Source: Streptomyces sp. IMTB 2501
Lineage (GTDB): Bacteria; Actinomycetota; Actinomycetes; Streptomycetales; Streptomycetaceae
Assembly: GCF_001953885.1 (NCBI RefSeq)
Contig: NZ_MQUS01000012.1
Span: forward strand, 62,001-126,000
DNA length: 64,000 nucleotides
Reading direction: 5' to 3'
Position 1 is the first letter of the stretch, and every line of letters begins with the position of its first letter. The notes beneath the pieces are model-generated. The model saw only the letters and a list, made by a program, of their open reading frames with translations, searched no databases and was not told the origin of the DNA. Shown one piece after another: positions 33,932 through 45,352 of this stretch. Both the position numbers and the translations under genes were made by a program.

Positions 33932-35668
33932 TCAGGAGGAGGCGGACGGGCTCGGGGACGGGGAGGGGCTGGCCGAGGTGTCGTCGGCGGCGACCTTCAG
34001 TTCGACGGTCAGCGTCGTGCCACCGGCCGTGGTGATGCGGAGCAGGAAGGTGCCGGTGTTGTCGTCCGCGTACAGCTTGGGCAGCGTGAGCAGGCCCTTG
34101 GCGTCCGTCTGCAGACCGTCGAGGGTGCGTACGGGCTTGCCGTTCTTGTCCTTGAAGTAGGGGCCCTTGTCGTTCTCGCTGGTGTCGAGCGGGGACTTGA
34201 TCAGGGTGGCGGTGGTCGCCACCTTGTCCGCGACGGCGCCCTTGTATGTCGCCTTCACCTGGACCTGGTCGGCGAACTCGCCGCCCGGGGTGCAGGTCAG
34301 CGGGGTGTCGCTGGTGCGGGTCAGGGTGTCGGCGACGCGCTCGGTGACGGTGGCCGTGTAGTCGACGCCCTTGACCGAGCGGCCCACGACGGTGGCGGTG
34401 ACCTTGAAGTCGCCGGTCTTCTCGCCGGCCTGGAGCGCCGGTGCGAGGGCGACGCCCTGGGCATCGGTGGTGACCGTGGCCACGGTCTCGCCGCCGGTGA
34501 AGGTGGCGTCGGTGTCCCCGCTGATCGTGAACCTGATCCTGACCTTGGCGACGGACTTGTCGGCCTTGGTCTCGGCGCGGGTGCCGATGCGCTCGGTGAA
34601 GGCGTGGCCGGCCATCGCGGTGAGCTGTGCGGTGTCCGCGTTCTTCAGGTGGTCCACCGTGTCGGTGGGGGTCTGCGGAGTCGTCGGCGGGACGGGCGGC
34701 TTCGGCGGCTTAGGACTCGGGGTGCCGCTGCCGCCGCCGGGCTTGCTGGGCTTCGGGTCCGGTTTGGGGTCCGGCTCGGTCTGCGGCGGGTTCGACGGCT
34801 TCGGGGACGGTGAGTGCCCGCTGCCGTCGTCGCTGCGGTGGCCGGGCACGCTGCCGGTGCCGTTGGGCACGGAGTGGGTGCCCTTGCGGTAGTACTCCAG
34901 CCACGACAGGACGGTGTTCAGGTAGTCCTGCGAGTTGTTGTAACTGAGGATCGCGCTGTGCAGGTCGTCCTCGCGTGAGAGGTCCCAGCCGTTGCGGCAC
35001 AGGTAGTCGCCGGCGGCGAGAGCGGCGTCGTAGACGTTGTTGGGGTCCTTATTGCCGTCGCCGTTGCCGTCGCGGCCCGCCCAGGCCCAGGTCGACGGGA
35101 TGAACTGCATGGGGCCGACGGCCTGGTCGTACTCGGTGTTGCCGTCGTACTCGCCGTGGTCGGTGTCCTTGACGAGCGCGAAGCCGTTGCCGTCGAGCAC
35201 CGGGCCCAGGATCCGGCCGATGGTGGTGCCGTCGGCGTCGACCCGGCCGCCGTCGGCCTGACCCGACTCGACCTTGCCGATTGCGGCGAGCAGTTGCCAG
35301 GGCAGATTGCAGCCGGGCTTGGCGGAACGCAGTTCGGCCTCGGCCTTCTTGTAGGCGTCGAGGACCGTCGCCGGTATGCCGGCCTCGGCGTCGCCCGTGG
35401 CGACGGGGGTGCCGGCGCTCGTCGGCGAGGGGCTGGGACGGGGGCTGTTGAGCGGCGGCAGGTCCGTGTAGTACGGCGAGTTGCCGGTGGCGTTGCCGTC
35501 GGAGGTCGCGTCGGGTACGGGAGCGGACGCGCCGGCCGTCGTCTGTCTGCCGTGGTCCTCGCCGGTCGCTCCCGGAGCCTGGGACGCGGACAGGGCCGCG
35601 ACCGCTGCCGCGGCCACGGCGGTGGTCGCCGCCCCCTTGCGCAGCCGCCTTCCGAAATGCGCCGCCAT
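33932..35668 (-). CDS. Secreted lytic transglycosylase with long tail
   Basis: A 578-residue exported protein. The signal peptide is RRLRKGAATTAVAAAAVAAL with likely cleavage near residue 30. After a Ser/Pro/Thr-rich stretch, an SLT domain of MltB type (about 105-270) shows LPWQLLAAIGKVESGQADGG with the catalytic glutamate near E134, plus VGPMQFIPSTWAWAGRDGNG and YNNSQDYLNTVLSW. A Pro/Lys linker (295-365) leads to a beta-rich C-terminal part of about 200 residues resembling repeated Ig-like domains (TGDFKVTATVVGRSVKGVDY), ending in SPSPSPSPS. It should cut peptidoglycan glycan strands outside the cell. I took the ATG at 35668 behind GGGAGGGG. Confidence 0.87.
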   Translation of the reverse strand: MAAHFGRRLRKGAATTAVAAAAVAALSASQAPGATGEDHGRQTTAGASAPVPDATSDGNATGNSPYYTDLPPLNSPRPSPSPTSAGTPVATGDAEAGIPATVLDAYKKAEAELRSAKPGCNLPWQLLAAIGKVESGQADGGRVDADGTTIGRILGPVLDGNGFALVKDTDHGEYDGNTEYDQAVGPMQFIPSTWAWAGRDGNGDGNKDPNNVYDAALAAGDYLCRNGWDLSREDDLHSAILSYNNSQDYLNTVLSWLEYYRKGTHSVPNGTGSVPGHRSDDGSGHSPSPKPSNPPQTEPDPKPDPKPSKPGGGSGTPSPKPPKPPVPPTTPQTPTDTVDHLKNADTAQLTAMAGHAFTERIGTRAETKADKSVAKVRIRFTISGDTDATFTGGETVATVTTDAQGVALAPALQAGEKTGDFKVTATVVGRSVKGVDYTATVTERVADTLTRTSDTPLTCTPGGEFADQVQVKATYKGAVADKVATTATLIKSPLDTSENDKGPYFKDKNGKPVRTLDGLQTDAKGLLTLPKLYADDNTGTFLLRITTAGGTTLTVELKVAADDTSASPSPSPSPSASS

Positions 35669-35985
35669 CGAGTGAACCCCTCCCGTGGACGCCCCGCGTC
35701 CGTCTCCGTCGGTCTGCCCTCGCTCTGGTGTGACGGCTGACCCGGTGTTCAGGTTGCGCCTGAGGCGTCCTTTCCGTCTGTGCGTCATGTGTACGACCGT
35801 GCGTCCGGCACGGCGACCCAGGTGACCCTACGGCAACTTGCTGTGCGCCGGGACCCGTTCTCGCCCGATTTCACCGGTTGGCCGACTCTTGTTGTCGCGG
35901 TGGTCCCGCGCGGGGGTCGCGCATACTGGACGGAACTCGTTCACCGGCTCGATGCCGTGGCCGGCGACCGCCCCGGGGAGCCCTG
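35669..35985. other. Divergent intergenic region, transglycosylase/DUF4184
   Basis: This 317-base region must hold promoters for both neighbours, but I find no convincing -35/-10 pair. The minus-strand frame of the transglycosylase stays open up to an ATG at 35788, which is Arg-rich and has no ribosome site, so I read it as non-coding. I looked for a ydaO-type riboswitch, known before some cell-wall hydrolase genes, and could not confirm one. Confidence 0.5.
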
Positions 35986-36918
35986 TTGCCGTTCACGCTC
36001 AGCCATGCGGCGGCCGTCCTGCCCGCGGTCCGCCGGGACGGGTCCGGCCGCGGCCCGCTGGTGCCGGCGGTGCTCGTCGCCGGCTCCTTCGCACCCGACA
36101 TGACCTTCTACGCGGCGGGTGTTCTGCCGGGCGGGATGGAATTCGGCGCGATCACCCACTCGTTCGCCGGGGTCCTCACGGTCGACGTGCTCATCTCCTG
36201 GGTGATGGTGGGGCTGTGGCTGCTCGTCCGCGAACCGTTGCTCGCACTGCTGCCCCGGAGCCTGCGGGGCCGGTGGGCCGTGCTGCTGCGCTGCGGCGCG
36301 CCACGCGCACGGGTACGGGCCGGCTCGGTGGTGTGGTGGTACGTCTCCGCGGTGCTGGGTGCGCTGACCCATGTGGTGTGGGACGCGTTCACGCATGACG
36401 GGCGGTGGGGGACGCGGCTGATTCCGGCCATCGAGCGGGACCGGCCGGCGGGCCTGCCGCTGTTCTCGTGGCTGCAGTACGGCTCGTCCGTGGTGGGCGC
36501 GCTCGTGATCGCGGTGTTCGCCGCGCGTGCGGTGCGGCGGGCGCCGGGCGGGGAGCCGGTGGGGGTGCCCGTGCTGTCCGTGCGGGACCGGTGGGTGGCC
36601 GGGGCGGTGATCGGCGGCTGTACGGCGGCCGGGGCGGTGCAGCGGGCCGTGCGTCGGTCGACCACCGTGGGCGCGCCCGGGCGGCTGTGGGATCTGGTGC
36701 CTGACCTGTGCTTCGGGAGGGGCGCCGGGGTGGTCCTGGGGCTGGTGCTGTACGCCGCCGGGGTCAGGGTGTGGCGTCGGGACCGGGTTCCGGACGGTCC
36801 GGGGAGTCCCGGTGATCACCGTGATCTCGGTGATCTCGGTGATCTCGGTGATCTCGGTGATCTCGGTGATCCCGGCGGGGTGGTCGGTGCGGGCCCGGAG
36901 CGGCCGGTCGCTCGGTGA
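35986..36918 (+). CDS. DUF4184 membrane protein, C-terminus enlarged by a repeat
   Basis: A 310-residue membrane protein beginning LPFTLSHAAAVLPAVRR, the hallmark of DUF4184, with later VLGALTHVVWDAFTHDGRWG. Helices include TVDVLISWVMVGLWLLV and VVGALVIAVFAARAV. His/Asp residues in the N-terminal and HVVWDAFTH motifs resemble those of membrane metal-dependent hydrolases, but activity is not shown. The TTG start at 35986 follows GGGGAG by 5 bases. The last 40 codons include an in-frame 9-bp repeat encoding Gly-Asp-Leu units, so the natural C-terminus may vary among strains. Confidence 0.82.
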   Translation: MPFTLSHAAAVLPAVRRDGSGRGPLVPAVLVAGSFAPDMTFYAAGVLPGGMEFGAITHSFAGVLTVDVLISWVMVGLWLLVREPLLALLPRSLRGRWAVLLRCGAPRARVRAGSVVWWYVSAVLGALTHVVWDAFTHDGRWGTRLIPAIERDRPAGLPLFSWLQYGSSVVGALVIAVFAARAVRRAPGGEPVGVPVLSVRDRWVAGAVIGGCTAAGAVQRAVRRSTTVGAPGRLWDLVPDLCFGRGAGVVLGLVLYAAGVRVWRRDRVPDGPGSPGDHRDLGDLGDLGDLGDLGDPGGVVGAGPERPVAR

Positions 36919-37246
36919 GGGACGCGACGAAGACCGTGAGGGTCGGCCGGGGGCGCGATCTCGGGATCGCGGTGAGCGCGAGGGCGAGGTAGCCCCGGGC
37001 CAGGTCGGTCCACTGGCGCCAGTCCGGGGTGTGGCCCGTGTGGGCGGTCCCGCCGGCGCGGCCGTGCCAGAAGTCCGTGGCGGCTCGGCGGACGGCCGCG
37101 GCCAGGCCGGAGGGAATGCGGGCGGTGCTTGCGTCGGCCGCGAGGGCCGGGACCGGCGAGGCGAGCATGGCCTGCGCCGAGGCGGTGTCCGCCCAGGCCC
37201 GGGTGTCTGCCTCGGGCGTCCGGCGGTGAAGCATGCGTATACCCAT
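36764..37246 (-). CDS. Hypothetical protein overlapping the repeat antisense
   Basis: A 160-residue open frame starting MGIRMLHRRTPEADTRAW. The first 115 residues look coding (GLAAAVRRAATDFWHGRAGG, then LARGYLALALTAIPR...TLTVFVASLTE). The rest is the antisense of the 9-bp repeat (Asp-His-Arg units) and of the DUF4184 3' end, with which it overlaps by 155 bases. The real end was probably lost when the repeat expanded or inserted. No known domain is recognised. Confidence 0.5.
   Translation of the reverse strand: MGIRMLHRRTPEADTRAWADTASAQAMLASPVPALAADASTARIPSGLAAAVRRAATDFWHGRAGGTAHTGHTPDWRQWTDLARGYLALALTAIPRSRPRPTLTVFVASLTERPAAPGPHRPPRRDHRDHRDHRDHRDHRDHGDHRDSPDRPEPGPDATP
36812..36874. repeat. 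9-bp tandem repeat, 7 units, inside a gene end
   Basis: GTGATCTCG is repeated five times exactly (36821-36865) and flanked by one variant unit on each side. It keeps the frame of the DUF4184 gene, encoding Gly-Asp-Leu repeats, and also keeps a frame open on the other strand. Confidence 0.95.
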
Positions 37247-37385
37247 GCTCGCAGTTTTGCGGCTGTGGGGGGTGGGGGGCGTTTTGGCGGGGGCCACGTG
37301 AGTGACGTCCCTCCGGGGGCCGGCCGACGGGTTCTTGTGGGTGCCGGTCCGGTGTGCTGATGGGAGGGGATGCCGTGGTGGGTGG

Positions 37386-37429
37386 CGGAGGGGGCGGTGC
37401 AGCGTGCCTCGGCTGCACCGCCCCCTCCG
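37386..37429 (-). terminator. polA terminator
   Basis: An 18-bp perfect stem, left arm 37386-37403 and right arm 37412-37429, with an 8-base loop. It lies 16 bases after the polA stop and is the most stable hairpin I noticed in the window. No T-run follows. Confidence 0.88.
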
Positions 37430-37444
37430 CTCGGTCGCCGCAGG

Positions 37445-40171
37445 CTAGTGGGCCGCCGATTCCCAGTCCGGGCCCACGCCGACCGAGACGTCCAAGGGGG
37501 CGTGGAGGTGGACGGCGTTCGCCATTTCGTGGCGGACGATCTCTTCCGCGGCCGCCCGCTCGCCGGGGGCGATCTCCAGGACGATTTCGTCGTGGACCTG
37601 GAGGAGCATGCGGGACTTCAGCTCCGCCGCCCGCAGCGCGCTGTGCACCTTGAGCATGGCGATCTTGACGATGTCGGCCGCTGTGCCCTGGATGGGCGCG
37701 TTGAGGGCCATGCGCTCGGCCGCCTCGCGACGCTGGCGGTTGTCGCTGTTGAGGTCGGGGAGGTAGCGGCGGCGGCCGAAGAGTGTCGCGGTGTAGCCCG
37801 TCGCCCGTGCCTCGTCGACCGCCCGGCGCAGATAGTCCCGGACGCCGCCGAAGCGCTCGAAGTACGCGTCCATGAGGGCGCGCGCCTCGGCCGCCTCGAT
37901 GTTCAGCTGCTGGGAGAGGCCGAACGCGGAGAGGCCGTAGGCCAGGCCGTACGACATCGCCTTGATCTTGCGGCGCATCTCCGCGTCCACCGCGGCGGGT
38001 TCGACGCCGAACACCTGGGACGCGGCCGTGGTGTGCAGGTCCTCGCCCGAGGTGAACGCCCGGATCAGGCCCTCGTCCTCGGAGAGGTGGGCCATCACGC
38101 GCAGCTCGATCTGGCTGTAGTCGGCGGTCATCAGGGACTCGAAGCCCTCGCCGACCACGAAGCCGCGGCGGATCGCCCGGCCCTCGTCCGTGCGGACCGG
38201 GATGTTCTGCAGGTTCGGGTCCGTGGAGGACAGCCGGCCCGTCGCCGCCACCGTCTGGTTGAAGGTGGTGTGGATACGGCCGTCGCCCGCGATGGTCTTG
38301 ATCAGGCCCTCGACCGTGACGCGCAGCTTCGCCTGCTCACGGTGGCGGAGCATGATCACCGGCAGTTCGTTGTCGGTCTGGGTGGCGAGCCAGGCCAGGG
38401 CGTCGGCGTCGGTGGTGTAGCCGGTCTTGGTCTTCTTCGTCTTCGGCAGGGCCAGCTCGCCGAAGAGGACCTCCTGGAGCTGCTTGGGCGAGCCCAGGTT
38501 GAACTCGTGACCGGCGGCCGCGTGGGCCTCCTTCACGGCCTGCTGGACCGCTCCCGCGAACGTCTGCTCCATCGCCTCCAGATGTGCGCGGTCGGCCGCG
38601 ATGCCGTGCCGCTCCATACGGGCGAGCAGCGCGGACGTGGGCAGCTCCATGTCGCGCAGCAGGTCCGCCGCGCCGACCTCCTCCAGGCGGGTCCCGAAGG
38701 CCTCGCCGAGGTCGAGGACCGCGCGGGCCTGGATCATCAGCGCCTCGGCCTCGGCGGCGTCGTCGGCACCGAAGGCCAGCTGGCCGTCGGCCGCGGCGGC
38801 GGGCGCCAGTTCACGGTGCAGGTATTCCAGGGACAGCGCGTCCAGGTCGAAGGAGCGGCGGCCCGGCTTGACCAGGTAGGCGGCGAGCGCGGTGTCCATG
38901 GTCACGCCCTCGACGGACCAGCCGTGCTCGGCGAAGACGCGCATGGCGCCCTTGGCGTCGTGGAACACCTTGGGGCGGGCGGTGTCGGCCAGCCAGGCCG
39001 CGAAGGCGTTCTCGTCGGTCTCGTCCAGCTCGGCCGGGTCGAACCAGACGGCCGCTCCCCCGGCCGCGGCCAGGGCGACCTCGGCGACCGAGCCGGTGCC
39101 CAGTGCCCAGGTGTCGACGGTGGCGACGCCCAGGGTCCCGGTGCCGTGCTCGGCGAGCCAGGGGGCCAGCTCGCCGGTGCGCAGGGTCTTGCCGTCGATC
39201 TCCACGCCGCCGGTCGCCACGGGGGTGGTCTCGGCCTCCTCGGCGCCCGGGTCGACGGCGAAGAGGCGCTCACGCAGGGACGGGTTGCGGATCTCCAGGG
39301 TGTCCAGGACCATCGCGACGGTCTTGCGGTCGTACGGAGCCCGCTCCAGGTCGGGGACCGACTTCGGCAGTTCGACCTGGCGCTCCAGCTCGGTGAGGAC
39401 GCGGTTGAGCTTGACCGACTCCAGGTGGTCGCGGAGGTTCTGCCCGGCCTTGCCCTTGACCTCCTCGGCGCGCTCGACCAGCTCCGCGAAGGAGCCGAAC
39501 TGGTTGATCCACTTCGCGGCGGTCTTCTCGCCGACGCCGGGGATGCCGGGGAGGTTGTCGGACGGGTCGCCGCGCAGGGCCGCGAAGTCGGGGTACTGGG
39601 CGGGCGTCAAGCCGTACTTCTCGAGAACCTTCTCCGGGGTGAACCGGGTCAGCTCCGAGACGCCCTTCGTCGGGTAGAGCACGGTGATGTTCTCGGTGAC
39701 CAGCTGGAAGGAGTCGCGGTCGCCGGTGACGATCAGCACCTCGAAGCCCGCGGCCTCGGCCTGCGTGGCGAGGGTGGCGATGATGTCGTCCGCCTCGAAG
39801 CCCTCGACGGCGAAGCGCGGGGTGTGCATCGCGTCGAGCAACTCGCCGATCAGCTCGACCTGGCCCTTGAACTCGTCCGGGGTCTTGGAGCGGTTCGCCT
39901 TGTACTCGGTGAAGCGCTCGGAGCGCCAGGTCTTGCGCGAGACGTCGAAGGCCACGGCGAAGTGTGTGGGCGCCTCGTCACGCAGGGTGTTGGCCAGCAT
40001 CGACGCGAAGCCGTAGATCGCGTTCGTCGGCTGGCCGGTCGCGGTTGTGAAGTTCTCCGCGGGCAGCGCGAAGAACGCGCGGTAGGCCAGCGAGTGCCCG
40101 TCCATGAGCATCAGCCGGGGACGGCTACCGCCGGAGGTCTTGTCGGTCTTCTTCGATGCTGTCTCTGCCAC
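37445..40171 (-). CDS. polA: DNA polymerase I
   Basis: A 908-residue repair and Okazaki-processing polymerase. The 5'-3' exonuclease domain (about 18-300) has LMLMDGHSLAYRAFFALP and GFEADDIIATLA. The middle domain is 3'-5' exonuclease-like but reads LGVATVDTWALG where proofreading enzymes have a D.E pair, so proofreading is probably lost, as in other actinobacterial and Taq-type enzymes. The polymerase domain (about 520-908) shows TGRLSSTDPNLQNIPVRT, LMTADYSQIELRVMAHLS, RRKIKAMSYGLAYGLS and LQVHDEIVLE. The GTG start at 40171 follows GGGG. It ends with a strong terminator. Confidence 0.97.
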   Translation of the reverse strand: MAETASKKTDKTSGGSRPRLMLMDGHSLAYRAFFALPAENFTTATGQPTNAIYGFASMLANTLRDEAPTHFAVAFDVSRKTWRSERFTEYKANRSKTPDEFKGQVELIGELLDAMHTPRFAVEGFEADDIIATLATQAEAAGFEVLIVTGDRDSFQLVTENITVLYPTKGVSELTRFTPEKVLEKYGLTPAQYPDFAALRGDPSDNLPGIPGVGEKTAAKWINQFGSFAELVERAEEVKGKAGQNLRDHLESVKLNRVLTELERQVELPKSVPDLERAPYDRKTVAMVLDTLEIRNPSLRERLFAVDPGAEEAETTPVATGGVEIDGKTLRTGELAPWLAEHGTGTLGVATVDTWALGTGSVAEVALAAAGGAAVWFDPAELDETDENAFAAWLADTARPKVFHDAKGAMRVFAEHGWSVEGVTMDTALAAYLVKPGRRSFDLDALSLEYLHRELAPAAAADGQLAFGADDAAEAEALMIQARAVLDLGEAFGTRLEEVGAADLLRDMELPTSALLARMERHGIAADRAHLEAMEQTFAGAVQQAVKEAHAAAGHEFNLGSPKQLQEVLFGELALPKTKKTKTGYTTDADALAWLATQTDNELPVIMLRHREQAKLRVTVEGLIKTIAGDGRIHTTFNQTVAATGRLSSTDPNLQNIPVRTDEGRAIRRGFVVGEGFESLMTADYSQIELRVMAHLSEDEGLIRAFTSGEDLHTTAASQVFGVEPAAVDAEMRRKIKAMSYGLAYGLSAFGLSQQLNIEAAEARALMDAYFERFGGVRDYLRRAVDEARATGYTATLFGRRRYLPDLNSDNRQRREAAERMALNAPIQGTAADIVKIAMLKVHSALRAAELKSRMLLQVHDEIVLEIAPGERAAAEEIVRHEMANAVHLHAPLDVSVGVGPDWESAAH

Positions 40172-40416
40172 GTCCCCGATCCTGCCACGCCGCACTGACA
40201 GTCCGGGTCGCGTCTCGCTGGTGGGTGTGAGCGCGGACACAGTGAACGGGGTCGAGAGATGGCCAAGGACGGTTCGGTGCCTTGCCCGACACCGAGGCCT
40301 TGCCCAACACCCCGGAGGAGATCGGAGGGAGAGGGGACGGGCGACGGCGTCGTTGTCGGTGGCCCGTGGGAGGATCGTTCGCGTACTTCTCACACGCAGT
40401 CGAAGGAGAGCGTGCG

Positions 40417-42729
<2,313 letters not shown>

Positions 42730-42777
42730 GCGTTTGCTCAGCCAGCAGACAGGTGGACGAAGAACGGAGCCGGACCC

Positions 42778-43254
42778 ATGGGTGAGCAGCAGCGAGTGAA
42801 GTTCCCGCAGGAGGTCATCGACGAGTACGCGGCGCTCGGCGTGGACCTGCCCGCCCTGTTCTCGGCCGGACACCTCGGCACCCGGATGGGTGTGCAGATC
42901 CTGGAGGCCTCGCCGGAGAAGGTCGTCGGGACCATGCCGGTGGAGGGCAACACCCAGCCGTACGGCCTGCTGCACGGCGGCGCCTCCGCGGTGCTGGCGG
43001 AGACCCTGGGCTCGGTCGGCTCCATGCTCCACGGCGGCAGCTCGAAGATCGCGGTCGGCGTGGACCTGAACTGCACGCACCACCGCGGGGTCCGTTCGGG
43101 CCTGGTGACCGGTGTGGCCACGCCGGTGCACCGGGGCCGGTCGACGGCGACGTACGAGATCGTGATCAGTGACGAGGAGGGCCGCCGGGTGTGCAGCGCC
43201 CGGCTGACCTGTCTGCTGCGGGACGCCCGCCCCGGCGACGCGGCGCAGGCGTAG
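42778..43254 (+). CDS. Hotdog-fold thioesterase, PaaI type
   Basis: A 158-residue acyl-CoA thioesterase-like protein. The hotdog motif QPYGLLHGGASAVLAETLGS carries the usual HGG and the catalytic glutamate in LAETLGS. The C-terminal strand GRSTATYEIVISDEEGRRVC is normal. It lies 48 bases after the FdhF/YdeP gene on the same strand and could be co-transcribed. Substrates may be aryl- or short-chain acyl-CoA; the sequence does not tell. Confidence 0.88.
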   Translation: MGEQQRVKFPQEVIDEYAALGVDLPALFSAGHLGTRMGVQILEASPEKVVGTMPVEGNTQPYGLLHGGASAVLAETLGSVGSMLHGGSSKIAVGVDLNCTHHRGVRSGLVTGVATPVHRGRSTATYEIVISDEEGRRVCSARLTCLLRDARPGDAAQA

Positions 43255-44001
43255 GCCCACCGCGAACCGGGCCGCTCCGCCGGGCCGTTGCCCCCGCCCC
43301 CTCTCCAGCCGGCAGTGGCGCCGATGTCGTGAAACAGCGTCAAGGCACCACGCCAGCCGGGAAGTTGGCCGGTCCACGGGCGGCCCGGCGCGCGACGCTA
43401 CCGAGCGTGGACCGGCGGACACCGGCCACCCCGCCCCGGGCTGCCCGGCCGTACCCGGGAATCTCGCTGGTGACGGACTCGCGAACCCCCTTCCGGACAA
43501 AGGCGGGTTCGGACCGCAAGATCATGAAAACCCGGCACGTGGCGCACTACGGGATTGCGCCGATGAATGCCGGACCTCCTTCCCTGAATGTAACTCTGCG
43601 TAATACGCACGCAATACGGATTCACACTCGCGCGCCCGGTTCACGCCATCCGCAGCACGCCTCTCAGGTCCGGAAAGCCCCTTGCGACAACGGCATCATG
43701 TCATCACCAAAACCCCTGAGACACCTGAATTGATCAAGGTGAGTCCTGCGGGTTCTCATATTCCGGACCGGGCGAATCGGCCGTAATTTCGCCCTTCCCC
43801 CCAGGGTGTACCGCTGTGCATTACGTCGTGTCATAACAAGAGAGTCACAGCCTTGGTCAGACTCTCCTCCACGTTCCCCACACACGCTTAGAGTCACCGC
43901 CAGTCACCGCGCCCCGATTGCCTCTTCGGCTGGAAAGTTCGGGCAGCGCGCGGCTCGACCGCTTCCAGCGGGATGCGGTCGTACTGGGGAAAGGACTGAT
44001 C
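43255..44001. other. Long intergenic region upstream of the liv operon
   Basis: No gene is supported in this 747-base stretch. It is less GC-rich from about 43520 to 43900 than its surroundings. Small symmetric elements include TGCGTA-a-TACGCA (43597-43609) and AGAGTC...GACTCT (43841-43865), and a 10-base direct repeat around AGTCACCGC lies near 43880-43905. The region must carry the liv promoter, but I see no clear -35/-10 pair. Confidence 0.6.
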
Positions 44002-45228
44002 GTGCGTCAACGTTCGCTCATCGCCATCACCGCCGCGCTGGCCGCGGGAGCACTCACCCTCACCGCCTGCGGCTCGCGCGACAGCGGCGGCAAGGGCTCG
44101 GACTCCAAGGGCGGCACCACCGTCGTCATCGGCGTCGACGCCCCCCTCACGGGCGACCTGTCCGCGATCGGCCTCGGCATCAAGAACTCGGTCGATCTCG
44201 CCGTCAAGCAGGCCAACAAGCAGAAGGTCGTCGACGGTGTGACCTTCAAGATGGAGGCTCTGGACGACCAGGCGCAGCCCTCCTCCGGCCAGCAGAACGC
44301 CTCCAAGCTCGTCAGTGAGTCCGACGTCCTGGGTGTGGTCGGCCCGCTGAACTCCTCGGTCGCCGAGTCCATGCAGAAGGTCTTCGACGACGCCAAGCTG
44401 GTCGAGGTCTCCCCCGCCAACACCAACCCGTCCCTGACCCAGGGCACCAACTGGCAGACCAAGAAGGCCCGTACGTACAAGTCGTACTTCCGCACCGCGA
44501 CCACGGACGCCATCCAGGGCCCGTTCGCCGCGCAGTACGTGTACAACCAGGCCAAGAAGAAGAAGGTCTTCGTCATCGACGACAAGAAGACCTACGGCGC
44601 CGGCCTCGCCGCCACCTTCACCGACGAGTTCAAGAAGCTCGGCGGCACCGTGGCGGGCACCGAGCACATCAACCCCGACACCAAGGACTACTCGGCCGTT
44701 GCCACCAAGGTGAAGAACTCCGGCGCCGACGTCGTCTACTACGGCGGCGAGTACCCGCAGGCCGGTCCGCTCAGCAAGCAGATCAAGGCCGCGGGCGCCA
44801 AGATCCCGGTCGTCGGCGGCGACGCCATCTACGACCCGACGTACATCAAGCTGGCCGGTGCCGCCAGCGACGGCGACCTCGCCACCTCGGTCGGCGCCCC
44901 GCTCGACCAGCTGTCCTCCGCCAAGGACTTCCTCGCCAACTACAAGGCGGGCGGCTACAACGAGCAGTACGGCGCCTACGGCGGCTACGCGTACGACTCC
45001 GCGTGGGCGATCATCCAGGCGGTCAAGCAGGTCGTGTCCAGCGGGAAGGTCCCCTCGGACGCCCGCTCCAAGATCACGGCGGCCATGCAGAACGTCTCCT
45101 TCGACGGTGTGACCGGCAAGGTCTCCTTCGACGAATACGGCGACACCACCAACAAGCAGCTCACCGTCTACTCCGTGACGGGCGGCGCCTGGAAGACCGT
45201 GACGTCCGGTACCTACAACGGCGGCTGA
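44002..45228 (+). CDS. livK: Branched-chain amino acid ABC transporter, binding lipoprotein
   Basis: A 408-residue lipoprotein capturing Leu/Ile/Val or related compounds outside the cell. The signal peptide ends in the lipobox LTAC with the lipidated C23. The periplasmic-binding type I fold follows, with IGVDAPLTGDLSAIGLGIKN and GVVGPLNSSVAESM. Codon bias is strong. The GTG start follows AAAGGA. It is the first gene of a five-gene transporter operon and is separated from the permease genes by a hairpin, which would let the binding protein be made in excess. Confidence 0.93.
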   Translation: MRQRSLIAITAALAAGALTLTACGSRDSGGKGSDSKGGTTVVIGVDAPLTGDLSAIGLGIKNSVDLAVKQANKQKVVDGVTFKMEALDDQAQPSSGQQNASKLVSESDVLGVVGPLNSSVAESMQKVFDDAKLVEVSPANTNPSLTQGTNWQTKKARTYKSYFRTATTDAIQGPFAAQYVYNQAKKKKVFVIDDKKTYGAGLAATFTDEFKKLGGTVAGTEHINPDTKDYSAVATKVKNSGADVVYYGGEYPQAGPLSKQIKAAGAKIPVVGGDAIYDPTYIKLAGAASDGDLATSVGAPLDQLSSAKDFLANYKAGGYNEQYGAYGGYAYDSAWAIIQAVKQVVSSGKVPSDARSKITAAMQNVSFDGVTGKVSFDEYGDTTNKQLTVYSVTGGAWKTVTSGTYNGG

Positions 45229-45257
45229 CCCACTCCGCACCCGTATCACCCATGAGC

Positions 45258-45291
45258 CGCGCGGGGCGCTGTTCCACTGGCGCCCCGCGCG
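45258..45291 (+). terminator. Intra-operon hairpin after livK
   Basis: CGCGCGGGGCGC (45258-45269) and GCGCCCCGCGCG (45280-45291) form a perfect 12-bp stem in the 124-base gap before livH. It probably acts as a partial terminator or 3' mRNA stabiliser, raising livK expression over the membrane genes. Confidence 0.75.
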
Positions 45292-45352
45292 CTCACGCAT
45301 CCGGACATCCGGCACACCCCGTCGAACATCCGAAAGTCTCGGAGGACTTGCG

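Noticed and set aside
35669..35788. N-terminal extension of the lytic transglycosylase from an ATG at 35788
   Set aside because: It would put 40 polar residues before a good signal peptide, and the ATG at 35668 has the better ribosome site.
35669..35985. c-di-AMP (ydaO) riboswitch before the lytic transglycosylase
   Set aside because: Such switches precede some streptomycete cell-wall hydrolase genes, but I could not match the conserved core by eye. A covariance-model search would decide.
37370..40198. A plus-strand open frame of 942 codons opposite polA
   Set aside because: Shadow of the polA gene caused by GC-rich third positions.
43664..43897. 77-codon minus-strand frame upstream of the liv operon
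   Set aside because: No ribosome site, no coding-like composition and no domain.
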